A stretch of 37,203 nucleotides of DNA from an uncultured Pelagibacteraceae bacterium (GTDB lineage: Bacteria; Pseudomonadota; Alphaproteobacteria; Pelagibacterales; Pelagibacteraceae): positions 1 through 37,203 of the forward strand of contig CACFWD010000009.1 in NCBI GenBank assembly GCA_902569975.1. The letters are read 5' to 3'. The notes below the pieces were generated by a model. That model saw only the letters and a list, made by a program, of their open reading frames with translations, had not been told where the DNA came from and made no database searches. Position 1 is the stretch's first letter, and each line of letters opens with the position of its first letter. This document shows positions 7,286 to 14,762 of this stretch, in pieces. Made by a program: the position numbers and the translations under genes.

Positions 7286-7732
7286 TTATTTTATCTCAAT
7301 AAGTTTTTTCTTTTTGTGCTCTGGCAGAATCCTTTCACAAGAAATTGTTAAAAGACCATCTTTTAGTTTAGCTTCACCTACTTTCACATCATCTGCAATT
7401 GTAAATGATCTAGAAAACTGTCTTTGAGAAATTCCTTTATGAATTATTTCTACATCAGAGTTATCATTTTCTGATTTATTTAACTGTTTGGTCTTCACAG
7501 TTAATAAATTATCTTCAAATTCGACTTCAACATCATCCTTTGAAAAACCTGCCAAAGCAACTTCAATCGCATAATTATCTTTACCAGTTTTTCTTATGTT
7601 GTACGGTGGATAATTAGATTGCATTGTCAAATGTCCATTATCCAACATATTTTCAAATTGGTCGAACATATCATCAAAACCAATTGAAAAAGGTCTTAGT
7701 GAGTTAAAGATAGATAAATCCTTACTTGTCAT
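7286..7732 (-). CDS. Small heat-shock protein (Hsp20/alpha-crystallin family)
   Basis: A 148-aa IbpA-type chaperone. A short N-terminal arm (FDDMFDQFENML) precedes the alpha-crystallin domain (about residues 43-133), which begins YPPYNIRKTGKDNYAIEVALAGF. The domain also contains ISQRQFSRSFTI and the family motif A-LKDGLLTI. The C-terminal tail carries ERILPEHKKKKLIEI. It holds unfolding proteins in a refoldable state as an oligomer in the cytoplasm. A strong GGAGGA Shine-Dalgarno lies 4 nt before the ATG. The upstream region has a heat-shock promoter-like element identical in spacing to that of groES, and a leader able to form a ROSE-like thermometer, so both transcriptional and translational heat control are likely. 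Confidence 0.92.
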   Translation of the reverse strand: MTSKDLSIFNSLRPFSIGFDDMFDQFENMLDNGHLTMQSNYPPYNIRKTGKDNYAIEVALAGFSKDDVEVEFEDNLLTVKTKQLNKSENDNSDVEIIHKGISQRQFSRSFTIADDVKVGEAKLKDGLLTISCERILPEHKKKKLIEIK

Positions 7733-7790
7733 TATATCCTCCTTTTTTTAAGCAAGTTTATTTATAGTAAGCCCCATTAGGCGACTTACA
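7733..7790 (-). promoter_or_regulatory. Candidate ROSE-like RNA thermometer in the hsp20 leader
   Basis: The leader has two possible hairpins. The 5' one (7789-7767) pairs GTAAG with CTTAC and extends with a G-U pair, a C-G pair and a mismatch around a CTAATG-type loop. The 3' one pairs TTGCT (7755-7751) with AGGA (7743-7740) across a 7-nt T/A loop, covering the Shine-Dalgarno. In known ROSE elements the conserved U-U/C-GCU sequence pairs with the Shine-Dalgarno in this way, leaving a bulged or non-canonical G. Sequence match and position fit; folding was not computed. Confidence 0.5.
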
Positions 7791-7795
7791 GACAT

Positions 7796-7824
7796 TATTT
7801 AGTAACTAAATAAAATTTTTCAAG
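7796..7824 (-). promoter_or_regulatory. Candidate sigma-32 (RpoH) promoter of hsp20
   Basis: Minus-strand CTTGAAA (7824-7818), a 15-nt spacer, then CTAAATA (7802-7796). The layout and spacing match the groES upstream element (CTTGAAA-N15-CTATATG) and the alphaproteobacterial heat-shock promoter pattern. Part of it overlaps a 15-nt inverted repeat, ATTTAGT-a-ACTAAAT (7797-7811). A start near 7790 would give a leader of about 57 nt. Confidence 0.62.
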
Positions 7825-7834
7825 AGCTTGGTAA

Positions 7835-9910
7835 TTAAATTTTTTTTGAAATTTTTAGTGCAAATGCATAATCAAGTGCAACTTCTTCGATTGCACTATC
7901 TCTTCCTGATTTTCCACCATGACCTGCGTTCATTTCAGTTTTAAGAAGAAGTAAATTATTATCTGTTTTGTGATCTCTTAACTTTGCAGTAAATTTAGCA
8001 GGCTCATCAAAAAGAACTCTGTTATCACTTAAACTTGTTGTAATTAAAATATTAGGATAGTCCATTTTTTTTATGTTATGGTAAGGAGCGTAAGAATAAA
8101 TATATTCAAAGTGCTCTTTATTATTTTTCGCGTTTCCAAACTCATCAAATTCCCCAATAGTTAATGGTAAAGAATGATCAAGATTAGTAGTCAAAGAATC
8201 TACAAAAGGCACTGCCATTATAATTCCAAGAAAAAGCTCTGGAGCTTGATTTGTTACGGCTCCCATAAGCAGACCACCTGCAGATCCTCCCATTCCAATA
8301 ATTAGTCCTTTTGATGTATATTTTTTTTCAATTAAATATTTTGCAGCATGAATATAGTCCTCAAATGTATTTTTTTTATTTGTCAGTTTTCCTTCCTTCC
8401 ACCATTTCATTCCTTTTTCCATACCACCTCTGATGTGCGCAGTTGCCCAAATAACATTTCTATCGATTAAGCTTAAGCGTGATGATGAAAATACAGGACT
8501 CATTGAAAGTCCATAAGATCCATAACCATAAAGAAGCACGTTTGCTGAGCCATCAATTTTAGTTTTCTTATGTCTAGTAATCGTCAAAGGAACAAGTCTT
8601 CCATCATGAGATTCAAAGTCAAATCTTTCAACAATATAATTATCTTTATTATGACCTGATGGAATTTCTTGTTCTTTAACTAATTCTTTTGATTTATTAA
8701 ATAAATTATATTTATAGACCCTAGATGGTGTTTTCGGAGATGAATATGATAAGTAGATTTCATTCGTATCTCTATTTTTTTGTGTTAATGATACTCCGGG
8801 GACATATACGTTTTCATTAGAAAAAATTAACTCTTCTTCAAAATTTGTTTGAGTATTTCTTACAAATAATTTATCTAATGCATTAGAAGTTTCGCCTCGA
8901 ATAATCCAATTATTTAGAAACGTTAATCCATGAATTAAAACTTCATCCTTGGCTGGTAAAAATGTTTTCCAATTTTGATTTTCCAAATTATCACATACAT
9001 CAATTTTAAAGTCTTCAGCATTTTTATTTGTATGATTATAAAATTTACCATTCCATGAACTAACGTTGTAAAGAATCCCTTTTTCTCTTTTAATAATTAA
9101 TTTTGGGTGTGGCTTTTCTTCACTAGATCTAAAATAATACTGTTCTGAAGTATTGTGATCAGAAGTAGTAATAAAATAATATTTTTCATCAGAACTTATT
9201 CCAATACTTACTGTAAAAGCTTCATTTTTTTCCTCAAATATAAGTTCATCTTCTTCACTAAAATTTCCAATTTCATGCCTAAAAATTTTTCTTGCTCTAT
9301 GATTTTCATCCAATTTTGAATAAAATATATACTTATCATCTAAGCTAAAAGTTATACCTCCAGTAGTTTCAGTAATTTCTTTCGTGATAATTTGATTAGT
9401 TTTTATATTTCTTACAAAAATTGAATAATACTCAGAACCTTTTAAATCTAAAGAATAGCCAAAATATTTGTCATTATTACTTGCCACTAAATCTCCAACT
9501 CCGAAATATTCAACATTTAACTTTTCTTTTTCTTTATCACCATTCCAAATCTCCTCAATTTCATCAGAATCTATTTTTTTTCGAAGTTTAATAGAATAAT
9601 TTCCCTCAGTAGTAGTTTTGGTCCAGTAATCATATGTATGATCTCTATAGGGAAGAGACTCATCGTCTAATTTTATTCTTCCTTTAATCTCATCAAATAA
9701 TTTTTTTTGAATAGTTTTAGTATCTTTTAGATGATGTTCAGTATATTCATTTTCTTGGTTAAGATATTCTTCTACTTCAGGATTTAATTTTTTTTTATCC
9801 TTTAAAACCTCCAAAATATTACTTTGATGAATCCAACTATAATTATCTTCCCAAGTTATATTGTGACAAGATTTTACTTCTGGTTTTTTTCTAAGTTGTG
9901 GTATTTTCAT
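7835..9910 (-). CDS. ptrB: Oligopeptidase B / prolyl-oligopeptidase family serine peptidase
   Basis: A 691-aa S9A-family peptidase. The N-terminal two-thirds forms the beta-propeller that restricts access to small peptides. The C-terminal hydrolase domain starts near residue 430. The catalytic triad is visible: Ser543 in GMGGSAGGLLMG, Asp629 in SLSDNRV and His664 in NAGHGGKSG. GYGSYG (about 462-467) is the oxyanion-hole segment. No signal peptide is seen, so it should degrade short peptides in the cytoplasm, cutting after basic residues if it behaves like oligopeptidase B. Length agrees with the family (about 680-700 aa). It lies upstream of hsp20 on the same strand, but hsp20 has its own promoter-like element. 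Confidence 0.9.
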   Translation of the reverse strand: MKIPQLRKKPEVKSCHNITWEDNYSWIHQSNILEVLKDKKKLNPEVEEYLNQENEYTEHHLKDTKTIQKKLFDEIKGRIKLDDESLPYRDHTYDYWTKTTTEGNYSIKLRKKIDSDEIEEIWNGDKEKEKLNVEYFGVGDLVASNNDKYFGYSLDLKGSEYYSIFVRNIKTNQIITKEITETTGGITFSLDDKYIFYSKLDENHRARKIFRHEIGNFSEEDELIFEEKNEAFTVSIGISSDEKYYFITTSDHNTSEQYYFRSSEEKPHPKLIIKREKGILYNVSSWNGKFYNHTNKNAEDFKIDVCDNLENQNWKTFLPAKDEVLIHGLTFLNNWIIRGETSNALDKLFVRNTQTNFEEELIFSNENVYVPGVSLTQKNRDTNEIYLSYSSPKTPSRVYKYNLFNKSKELVKEQEIPSGHNKDNYIVERFDFESHDGRLVPLTITRHKKTKIDGSANVLLYGYGSYGLSMSPVFSSSRLSLIDRNVIWATAHIRGGMEKGMKWWKEGKLTNKKNTFEDYIHAAKYLIEKKYTSKGLIIGMGGSAGGLLMGAVTNQAPELFLGIIMAVPFVDSLTTNLDHSLPLTIGEFDEFGNAKNNKEHFEYIYSYAPYHNIKKMDYPNILITTSLSDNRVLFDEPAKFTAKLRDHKTDNNLLLLKTEMNAGHGGKSGRDSAIEEVALDYAFALKISKKI

Positions 9911-9925
9911 AGAAGCAAGAAATAT

Positions 9926-10429
9926 ATGAATATAATAATTTATACACTAGTAATTTTGACTATTTTTTATTTACTACTAAGGTTCATTAGTAATATTTCA
10001 TCAAAAAAAATATCCAAGGGTTTAAGAATTCTAATAATAATAGGATTAATTTTTTTAGCTATTTTGTTTGCTATAGGGGGCAGATTTTTATTAACCCTAC
10101 CTCTTACTTTAGCAAGTTTAGCATTACTTAAACTTAAAGGTTTATCTATTTTTCAATTAATATCACTTTTTAGACTAATACAAACATTAAGAAGGTCTGG
10201 TAGATTTTCTTTTAATCAGTCAAATCTAAATAATCAATCAACAATTTCTGTTTCAGAGGCATATAAAATTCTAAATTTAGATATTAATAAAAAAATCACT
10301 AAAGACGATGTTAATAAAGCTTATATAAAGATACAAAAAAAAATCCATCCAGATGTTTCTCCAGAGACATCAAGACTTTCTACTATTGTAAATGAAGCTA
10401 AAGATATTGTTTTAAATGATATATCTTAA
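9926..10429 (+). CDS. Membrane-anchored J-domain protein (Tim14/Pam18-like)
   Basis: A 167-aa protein with an N-terminal membrane helix (about 2-20), a second hydrophobic region (about 34-68), and a C-terminal J domain from about residue 109. The J domain has YKILNLDINKKITKDDVNKAY, split here as YKILNLD and VNKAYIKIQKKIHPD; the HPD tripeptide at 141-143 is the Hsp70-stimulating motif. Alphaproteobacteria carry related J proteins considered similar to mitochondrial Tim14/Pam18, which recruit Hsp70 to the membrane. I used the ATG at 9926 because the longer open frame from 9824 overlaps the ptrB start and lacks family character. It ends in a 4-bp TTAA overlap with the convergent GT9 gene. Its specific partner is unknown. 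Confidence 0.82.
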   Translation: MNIIIYTLVILTIFYLLLRFISNISSKKISKGLRILIIIGLIFLAILFAIGGRFLLTLPLTLASLALLKLKGLSIFQLISLFRLIQTLRRSGRFSFNQSNLNNQSTISVSEAYKILNLDINKKITKDDVNKAYIKIQKKIHPDVSPETSRLSTIVNEAKDIVLNDIS

Positions 10430-11385
10430 TTTACTAATTCAATTATTTTATTAAATATTTTTTCAGGATTAATTTTATCTTTACCTAAAGTATTATGTCC
10501 TACTGTATTCTCACCATCTGGTATTATTGGAAACATTTTTGAATTATAGTTTCCATATATAAGTGGTGTATCAGCCATAAGTGTTATTGTCTTTATATCT
10601 AAAGCAGCAGACAAATGACTAAAAGCTGTATCATTACAAATTGATAAGTCACAGCATTTAATAATTGGCAAAGTTTCTTTAATTGTAAAATTATCTAAAC
10701 GATGACAAAAATTTTTAAACTTTGAATTTAATATTTCATTTAAGATTAACTGTTCCTCACTGTTTTTCCCAGTAGCAAGAAAAAATTTACATTTTTTCAT
10801 TTTTAACATTTTATTAATTACATATAAAAATGTTTTTGCTGGAATTCTTTTTGTAGGCCCAGAACCACCAATTCCTAGAAGTATATTTAATTCATTTTTA
10901 TCAATTCCAAATTTATTAATAGAATTTAATATTAATGAATTATCAATTTGTATATTGGGATCTTCATCAACTTCCAAATTGAGTTTTTCTTTCACGAATT
11001 TTTTTGGAACATTTATTATATGTTGATTGGTTTTACTAAATAATGGGTATTGATAGATCTCAGAAATTTTTGAAAGTCGAGCTATTAAATTAAATCTTAA
11101 AGATGAGTTGAAAATAAAAATTTTATCAAAGTTATATTTTTTTATCTCGTTAATTAGATTTAAAATTCCAGTGATACCAACTCTTCTGTTATTATTATTA
11201 TCTTTTTCAAGAAGTATAATTTTATCAATATAATTGGTTTGATATAAATATTGATCAGCTTTGGAATTTTCTCTAACAAGTAAACTTACAGGAGTATTAA
11301 ATTTTTTGTATATAGCCTTAATAAAAGGTAAAAAAATTACAGTATCACCAATACCCATTCTATTTTGAATTGCTAATATTTTCAT
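10426..11385 (-). CDS. GT9 family glycosyltransferase (heptosyltransferase-like)
   Basis: A 319-aa protein with the two Rossmann-like domains of glycosyltransferase family 9 (the WaaC/WaaF/RfaF group). The start MKILAIQNRMGIGDTVIFLP has the family's GDxxxxxP pattern. The second half has LLGIGGSGPTKRIP, the nucleotide-sugar binding entry, and DLSICNDTAFSHLSAALDIKTI, matching the ND-G--H-AAAL- motif. These enzymes transfer heptose or related sugars from ADP- or other NDP-sugars to the LPS core at the inner face of the membrane. The donor here is not proven. It stands alone on the minus strand, divergent from the aldolase gene over 49 bp. Confidence 0.85.
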   Translation of the reverse strand: MKILAIQNRMGIGDTVIFLPFIKAIYKKFNTPVSLLVRENSKADQYLYQTNYIDKIILLEKDNNNNRRVGITGILNLINEIKKYNFDKIFIFNSSLRFNLIARLSKISEIYQYPLFSKTNQHIINVPKKFVKEKLNLEVDEDPNIQIDNSLILNSINKFGIDKNELNILLGIGGSGPTKRIPAKTFLYVINKMLKMKKCKFFLATGKNSEEQLILNEILNSKFKNFCHRLDNFTIKETLPIIKCCDLSICNDTAFSHLSAALDIKTITLMADTPLIYGNYNSKMFPIIPDGENTVGHNTLGKDKINPEKIFNKIIELVN

Positions 11386-11434
11386 ATGGTATTTATAAAC
11401 TTTACTAAGTATATTTTTTATATAAATTTTTATT

Positions 11435-12319
11435 ATGACAAAAATAAGTGGGATCTTCGCAGCTTCTATGTCGGTTATAAATTCTGATTTGAGCTTGAAT
11501 ATTGGAAAAACAATAGATCATGCAGAAAAATTGATAGATCAAGGTTGTCACGGAACAGTAATTTTTGGAAGCACAGGTCAAGCTCAACTAATTTCGATTT
11601 CAGAAAAAATAAAATTATTAAATAAACTATCAGATACTAAATTTAAAAAAAACCACTTAATTGGGACTGGTTTAAATTCATTAAATGAAACAATCAATTT
11701 CATCAAAATAGCAAAATCGTTAAATTTTAAAAAATTTTTGATAATGCCTCCAGCATATTATAAATATAAAGATAAGGATGTTATTAAATTTTACACAAAA
11801 ATTATAGAGTCTGTTACTGAATGTGAAATAATTCTTTATAATTTTGAGAAATTGTGTGGCTATAAATTCAGCAAAGAGTGTATTGAAGAACTCGTTAAAA
11901 GATTTCCAAAGCAAATAGTAGGTGTCAAAGATAGTTCTTATAATTTGTTTGAACAATTAAAATTAGATGATTTTTCTGTAATGCCTGGATCGGAATCAAA
12001 ATTATTAAAAGGCTTAGAACAAGGATGTAGTGGAATAATTACAGCAACCTGCAATGTCACAGCCCAGCTTGCTAGGAGAGTTTATGATGATTTCTTTTCA
12101 GACAAAGTTCAAGTATATAATCAAAAATTAATTGATGTTAGAAATGAATTTGAAAAGTATAATATAATTTCAGCACTTCATACTTTTAAATCTAAAGAAG
12201 ATGAAATCTATCGAAATCTTCTTCCACCATTAGATATTTTAAATAGTGAAGATGATAAAAAATTAATTCAAAATCTTGAAAAACTTAATTTTCAAATTAA
12301 TTCAAAATTGGCGGCTTAA
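11435..12319 (+). CDS. DapA/NAL-family aldolase, substrate unassigned
   Basis: A 294-aa class I aldolase of the dihydrodipicolinate synthase/N-acetylneuraminate lyase family. The Schiff-base lysine is Lys165 in IVGVKDSS, and the conserved tyrosine is Tyr135 in IILYNFE. The GTTGE-type loop is GSTGQAQLIS (about 45-54). In true DapA the tyrosine is followed by a P-RTG arginine that binds the second substrate's carboxylate; here the segment reads YNFEKLCGYKF with no arginine. It is therefore probably not the lysine-pathway enzyme but another retro-aldolase or dehydratase acting on a 2-keto acid. It is followed after 1 bp by the cyclopropane-synthase-like gene, suggesting co-transcription without an obvious shared pathway. 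Confidence 0.83.
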   Translation: MTKISGIFAASMSVINSDLSLNIGKTIDHAEKLIDQGCHGTVIFGSTGQAQLISISEKIKLLNKLSDTKFKKNHLIGTGLNSLNETINFIKIAKSLNFKKFLIMPPAYYKYKDKDVIKFYTKIIESVTECEIILYNFEKLCGYKFSKECIEELVKRFPKQIVGVKDSSYNLFEQLKLDDFSVMPGSESKLLKGLEQGCSGIITATCNVTAQLARRVYDDFFSDKVQVYNQKLIDVRNEFEKYNIISALHTFKSKEDEIYRNLLPPLDILNSEDDKKLIQNLEKLNFQINSKLAA

Positions 12320-12320
12320 C

Positions 12321-13508
12321 ATGCAACTTGCGAGATTTCTTAATAAAATTTTTAAAAAAAACGGCTTTATCTTAGTAGATGCTAATTCAAAAGAATATAT
12401 AATTGGTGATCCTAGAGATAAGCCTATAAAATTAAAAATTTTAAATAAAAATCTTCATTACAAATTATTATTTCATCCTGACTTGTATTTTGGTGAAGCA
12501 TATACAGATGGTGAGATAATAATTGAAAATGGTACGCTGACAGATTTTTTAGATTTAGCTTTAATGAATATTGGAAGAGGAGAGCTAAATTTTTTTAGTT
12601 ATCTCTTAAATAGAATAAGAGGCTCTTATAGATACTTAACAAATTTTAATTTCATTAAAAAATCAAAAATGAATGTGTCTCACCATTATGATATTAAAGA
12701 TGATTTGTATGATTTATTTTTAGATCCAAAGAGACAATACTCATGTGGTTATTTCAAAAATGAAAATGATAGTCTGGAATTAGCACAAAATAATAAAATT
12801 CAACATATTATTAAGAAATTAAATATAAAACCTAATCAAAAAGTTTTAGATATTGGTTGTGGTTGGGGTTCTTTAGCCATTGATATTGCTAAAGGTGCTG
12901 GGTGCGAGGTAACAGGTATTACATTATCAGAAAACCAATTAAATTATTGTATTAAAAAAGCCAAAGAGATGAATTTAGAAAATCAGGTAAAATTTAAATT
13001 AATGGATTACAGAGAATTAAAGGAAAAATTTGATAGAATAGTAAGCGTTGGAATGTTTGAGCACGTTGGAAGAAAATTTTATAAAAAATTTTTTAATCAA
13101 ATACAAAATTTATTAAAAGACGATGGTGTTTCATTAATTCATACAATAGGCTCTGTTAATCCACCTAGAGATCCACATCCTTGGATAACAAAATATATAT
13201 TTCCTGGAGGATATACTCCAAGTTTAAGTGAAGTAACGACACCTATAGAAAATGCTGGTTTAATAGTTACAGATATAGAGGTTTTAAGACTTCATTATGC
13301 TCATACTTTGAGAAACTGGAAAGAAAATTGCATAAAAAATAGAGAAAAAATTATTGAAATGTTTGATGAGAGATTTTTTAGAATGTGGGAATTTTATTTA
13401 GCTGGATGTGAAATGGCTTTTAAATGGGGGGATCAAGTTGTTTATCAATTTCAGCTTGCAAAAAATTATAGGTCAACACCTGTTACAAGAGACTATATTT
13501 ATCAATAA
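12321..13508 (+). CDS. cfa: Cyclopropane-fatty-acyl-phospholipid synthase family methyltransferase
   Basis: A 395-aa SAM-dependent methyltransferase of the Cfa family. An N-terminal lipid-binding-type region (about 1-115) is followed by SHHYDIKDDLYDLFLD and YSCGYF. The SAM motif VLDIGCGWGSLAIDI is at about 175-189. The family segments SVGMFEHVG, FPGGYTPSLSEV and FKWGDQVVYQFQLAK come after. Such enzymes add a methylene bridge or methyl group to unsaturated acyl chains of membrane phospholipids. I used the ATG at 12321, one base after the aldolase stop, since the longer frame overlaps the aldolase and adds a non-family stretch. A hairpin spans its stop codon. Whether it makes cyclopropane or methyl-branched lipids cannot be told from sequence. 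Confidence 0.9.
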   Translation: MQLARFLNKIFKKNGFILVDANSKEYIIGDPRDKPIKLKILNKNLHYKLLFHPDLYFGEAYTDGEIIIENGTLTDFLDLALMNIGRGELNFFSYLLNRIRGSYRYLTNFNFIKKSKMNVSHHYDIKDDLYDLFLDPKRQYSCGYFKNENDSLELAQNNKIQHIIKKLNIKPNQKVLDIGCGWGSLAIDIAKGAGCEVTGITLSENQLNYCIKKAKEMNLENQVKFKLMDYRELKEKFDRIVSVGMFEHVGRKFYKKFFNQIQNLLKDDGVSLIHTIGSVNPPRDPHPWITKYIFPGGYTPSLSEVTTPIENAGLIVTDIEVLRLHYAHTLRNWKENCIKNREKIIEMFDERFFRMWEFYLAGCEMAFKWGDQVVYQFQLAKNYRSTPVTRDYIYQ

Positions 13509-13523
13509 ATAATTGATAAATAT
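13495..13523. repeat. Inverted repeat across the cfa stop codon
   Basis: A perfect 11-bp inverted repeat, ATATTTATCAA (13495-13505) and TTGATAAATAT (13513-13523), with a 7-nt TAAATAA loop containing the cfa stop codon. It is nearly all A/T, so a weak terminator or mRNA 3'-end structure is possible. It lies 14 bp before the Lys-rich gene. Confidence 0.5.
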
Positions 13524-13537
13524 TTGATCTCACACGA

Positions 13538-14734
13538 ATGAAAAAAAAAAATAAAAAATTTAAAAAAAAAAAACTTTTAAAAAAGAAAAAAAATAAAACC
13601 CATACAGTAAAAAAATCAAGAAAAAAAAATTTAACTATTAAAAAATCCAAAAGAAAAAAAAAAATTAATAAACTTAAGAGAATAGATAAAAGACCTAAAA
13701 GATCAAAAAATTTATATAATATTAAGGCAGATAAAAATGAGAGTTTAATTTATAAAATAGTAAAACTACAGTTATCACTTAAACCAAATTTTAGAATTAA
13801 TCTAAATTTTAATCTTGAAAAATATTTTCAAGCATTTTTCGATAGAATTTCTGAAACAGTTACCAATTATAAAATTATAAAAAAAGATGAAAAAAGAAGA
13901 ATCAAATTAAATCAATTAGAGAGTGAAAGACTAGAAAAAATAAAGTTTCAAAAAAGAAAAGAAGAAGAAGAAAAATTAAAATTTAAATTAAAAGAACAAA
14001 CTTTAAAAGATGAAATTAAATTAGAGAAACAATTAAATAAAGATATCAAGCTATTTTTAAGAAAAGAACAAGCATTAATACGAATTGAACAAGCAGAAAA
14101 GCAAAAGCAATTTTTACAAAAATTAAAATTAGATAAACAAATTGAAAAATTTAGAATTAGAGAAATTAAAGAACTTGAGAAATTAGAAAAAGTATCACTA
14201 AAAGAAAAAAGAGAAGATTATTCAGGATTACAACAAAGAATCGAAAAGCTAAAAGAAAAATATCGTATCATCAGAGATCAGAAGATTAGAGAAAGAGTTG
14301 AAGCTCTTGGAGTAAAAATACAAGGTGATGAAGATAGAGAAACTTTATTAAAAAAGGAAAAAGAATATACTATTGCAAGACAAAAAATTGAATTTGCTCT
14401 TGAAAGTTTTTACAGAAGTGCGAGTAGCTTAGTTTTTCAACTTAATAAAAGGCATATTACTCGTCATATGTCTATTTTACGTTGTATCGATAGAAGATTT
14501 GAAACAGGTGAAATTTTTGTTAAGTGGGATGAGTCAGATGATGAAGAGTGGTTGTTATTAATATATATTAAAAATAACTCACCTGATGAAGGAATTGTTA
14601 TTGAGGATAAAACAAATCCCGAAAAAAACATTTCTCATGAGTTTAAAAACAACGAAATATTTAAAGCATCAGATTCGATGGTGGACGCTTTAACGCAACT
14701 AATTGCAAAGAGAAGAGAAAAAAATACTAACTAA
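13538..14734 (+). CDS. Lys-rich coiled-coil protein of unknown function
   Basis: I do not recognise this 398-aa protein. Three parts are visible. Residues 1-58 are extremely basic: about 29 Lys and 5 Arg, with runs such as KKKNKKFKKKKLLKKKK and no acidic residue before the single Asp near position 50. Residues about 105-270 are a long charged helix rich in K/E/L/Q, most likely coiled coil. Residues about 280-398 look globular, with FYRSASSLVFQLNKRHITRH, FVKWDESDDEEWLLLIYI and a final helical DSMVDALTQLIAKRR. The tail resembles nucleic-acid-binding, histone-H1-like extensions, suggesting DNA, RNA or ribosome contact; that is inference. The gene start contains A11 and A12 tracts. It is followed after 27 bp by a small membrane-protein gene, possibly co-transcribed. 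Confidence 0.75.
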   Translation: MKKKNKKFKKKKLLKKKKNKTHTVKKSRKKNLTIKKSKRKKKINKLKRIDKRPKRSKNLYNIKADKNESLIYKIVKLQLSLKPNFRINLNFNLEKYFQAFFDRISETVTNYKIIKKDEKRRIKLNQLESERLEKIKFQKRKEEEEKLKFKLKEQTLKDEIKLEKQLNKDIKLFLRKEQALIRIEQAEKQKQFLQKLKLDKQIEKFRIREIKELEKLEKVSLKEKREDYSGLQQRIEKLKEKYRIIRDQKIRERVEALGVKIQGDEDRETLLKKEKEYTIARQKIEFALESFYRSASSLVFQLNKRHITRHMSILRCIDRRFETGEIFVKWDESDDEEWLLLIYIKNNSPDEGIVIEDKTNPEKNISHEFKNNEIFKASDSMVDALTQLIAKRREKNTN

Positions 14735-14740
14735 TTTGTT

Positions 14741-14762
14741 TGATTAATTGTAAAATTAATCA
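14741..14762 (+). promoter_or_regulatory. Hairpin with GUAA loop touching a start codon
   Basis: TGATTAATT (14741-14749) pairs perfectly with AATTAATCA (14754-14762) around a GTAA tetraloop, which is GNRA-type as RNA. The last paired base is the A of the downstream ATG. There is no Shine-Dalgarno between hairpin and start. It could affect initiation or protect an mRNA end; the stem is A/T-rich, so it may also be chance. Confidence 0.35.

Noticed and set aside
9824-9925. Longer start for the J-domain protein
   Set aside because: It would overlap the 5' end of ptrB on the other strand and adds residues unlike the family; the ATG at 9926 starts directly at the membrane helix.
11720-11956. 78-codon minus-strand frame inside the aldolase gene
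   Set aside because: It is antisense to a clear enzyme gene containing the catalytic Tyr and Lys region, with no start signal or family match.
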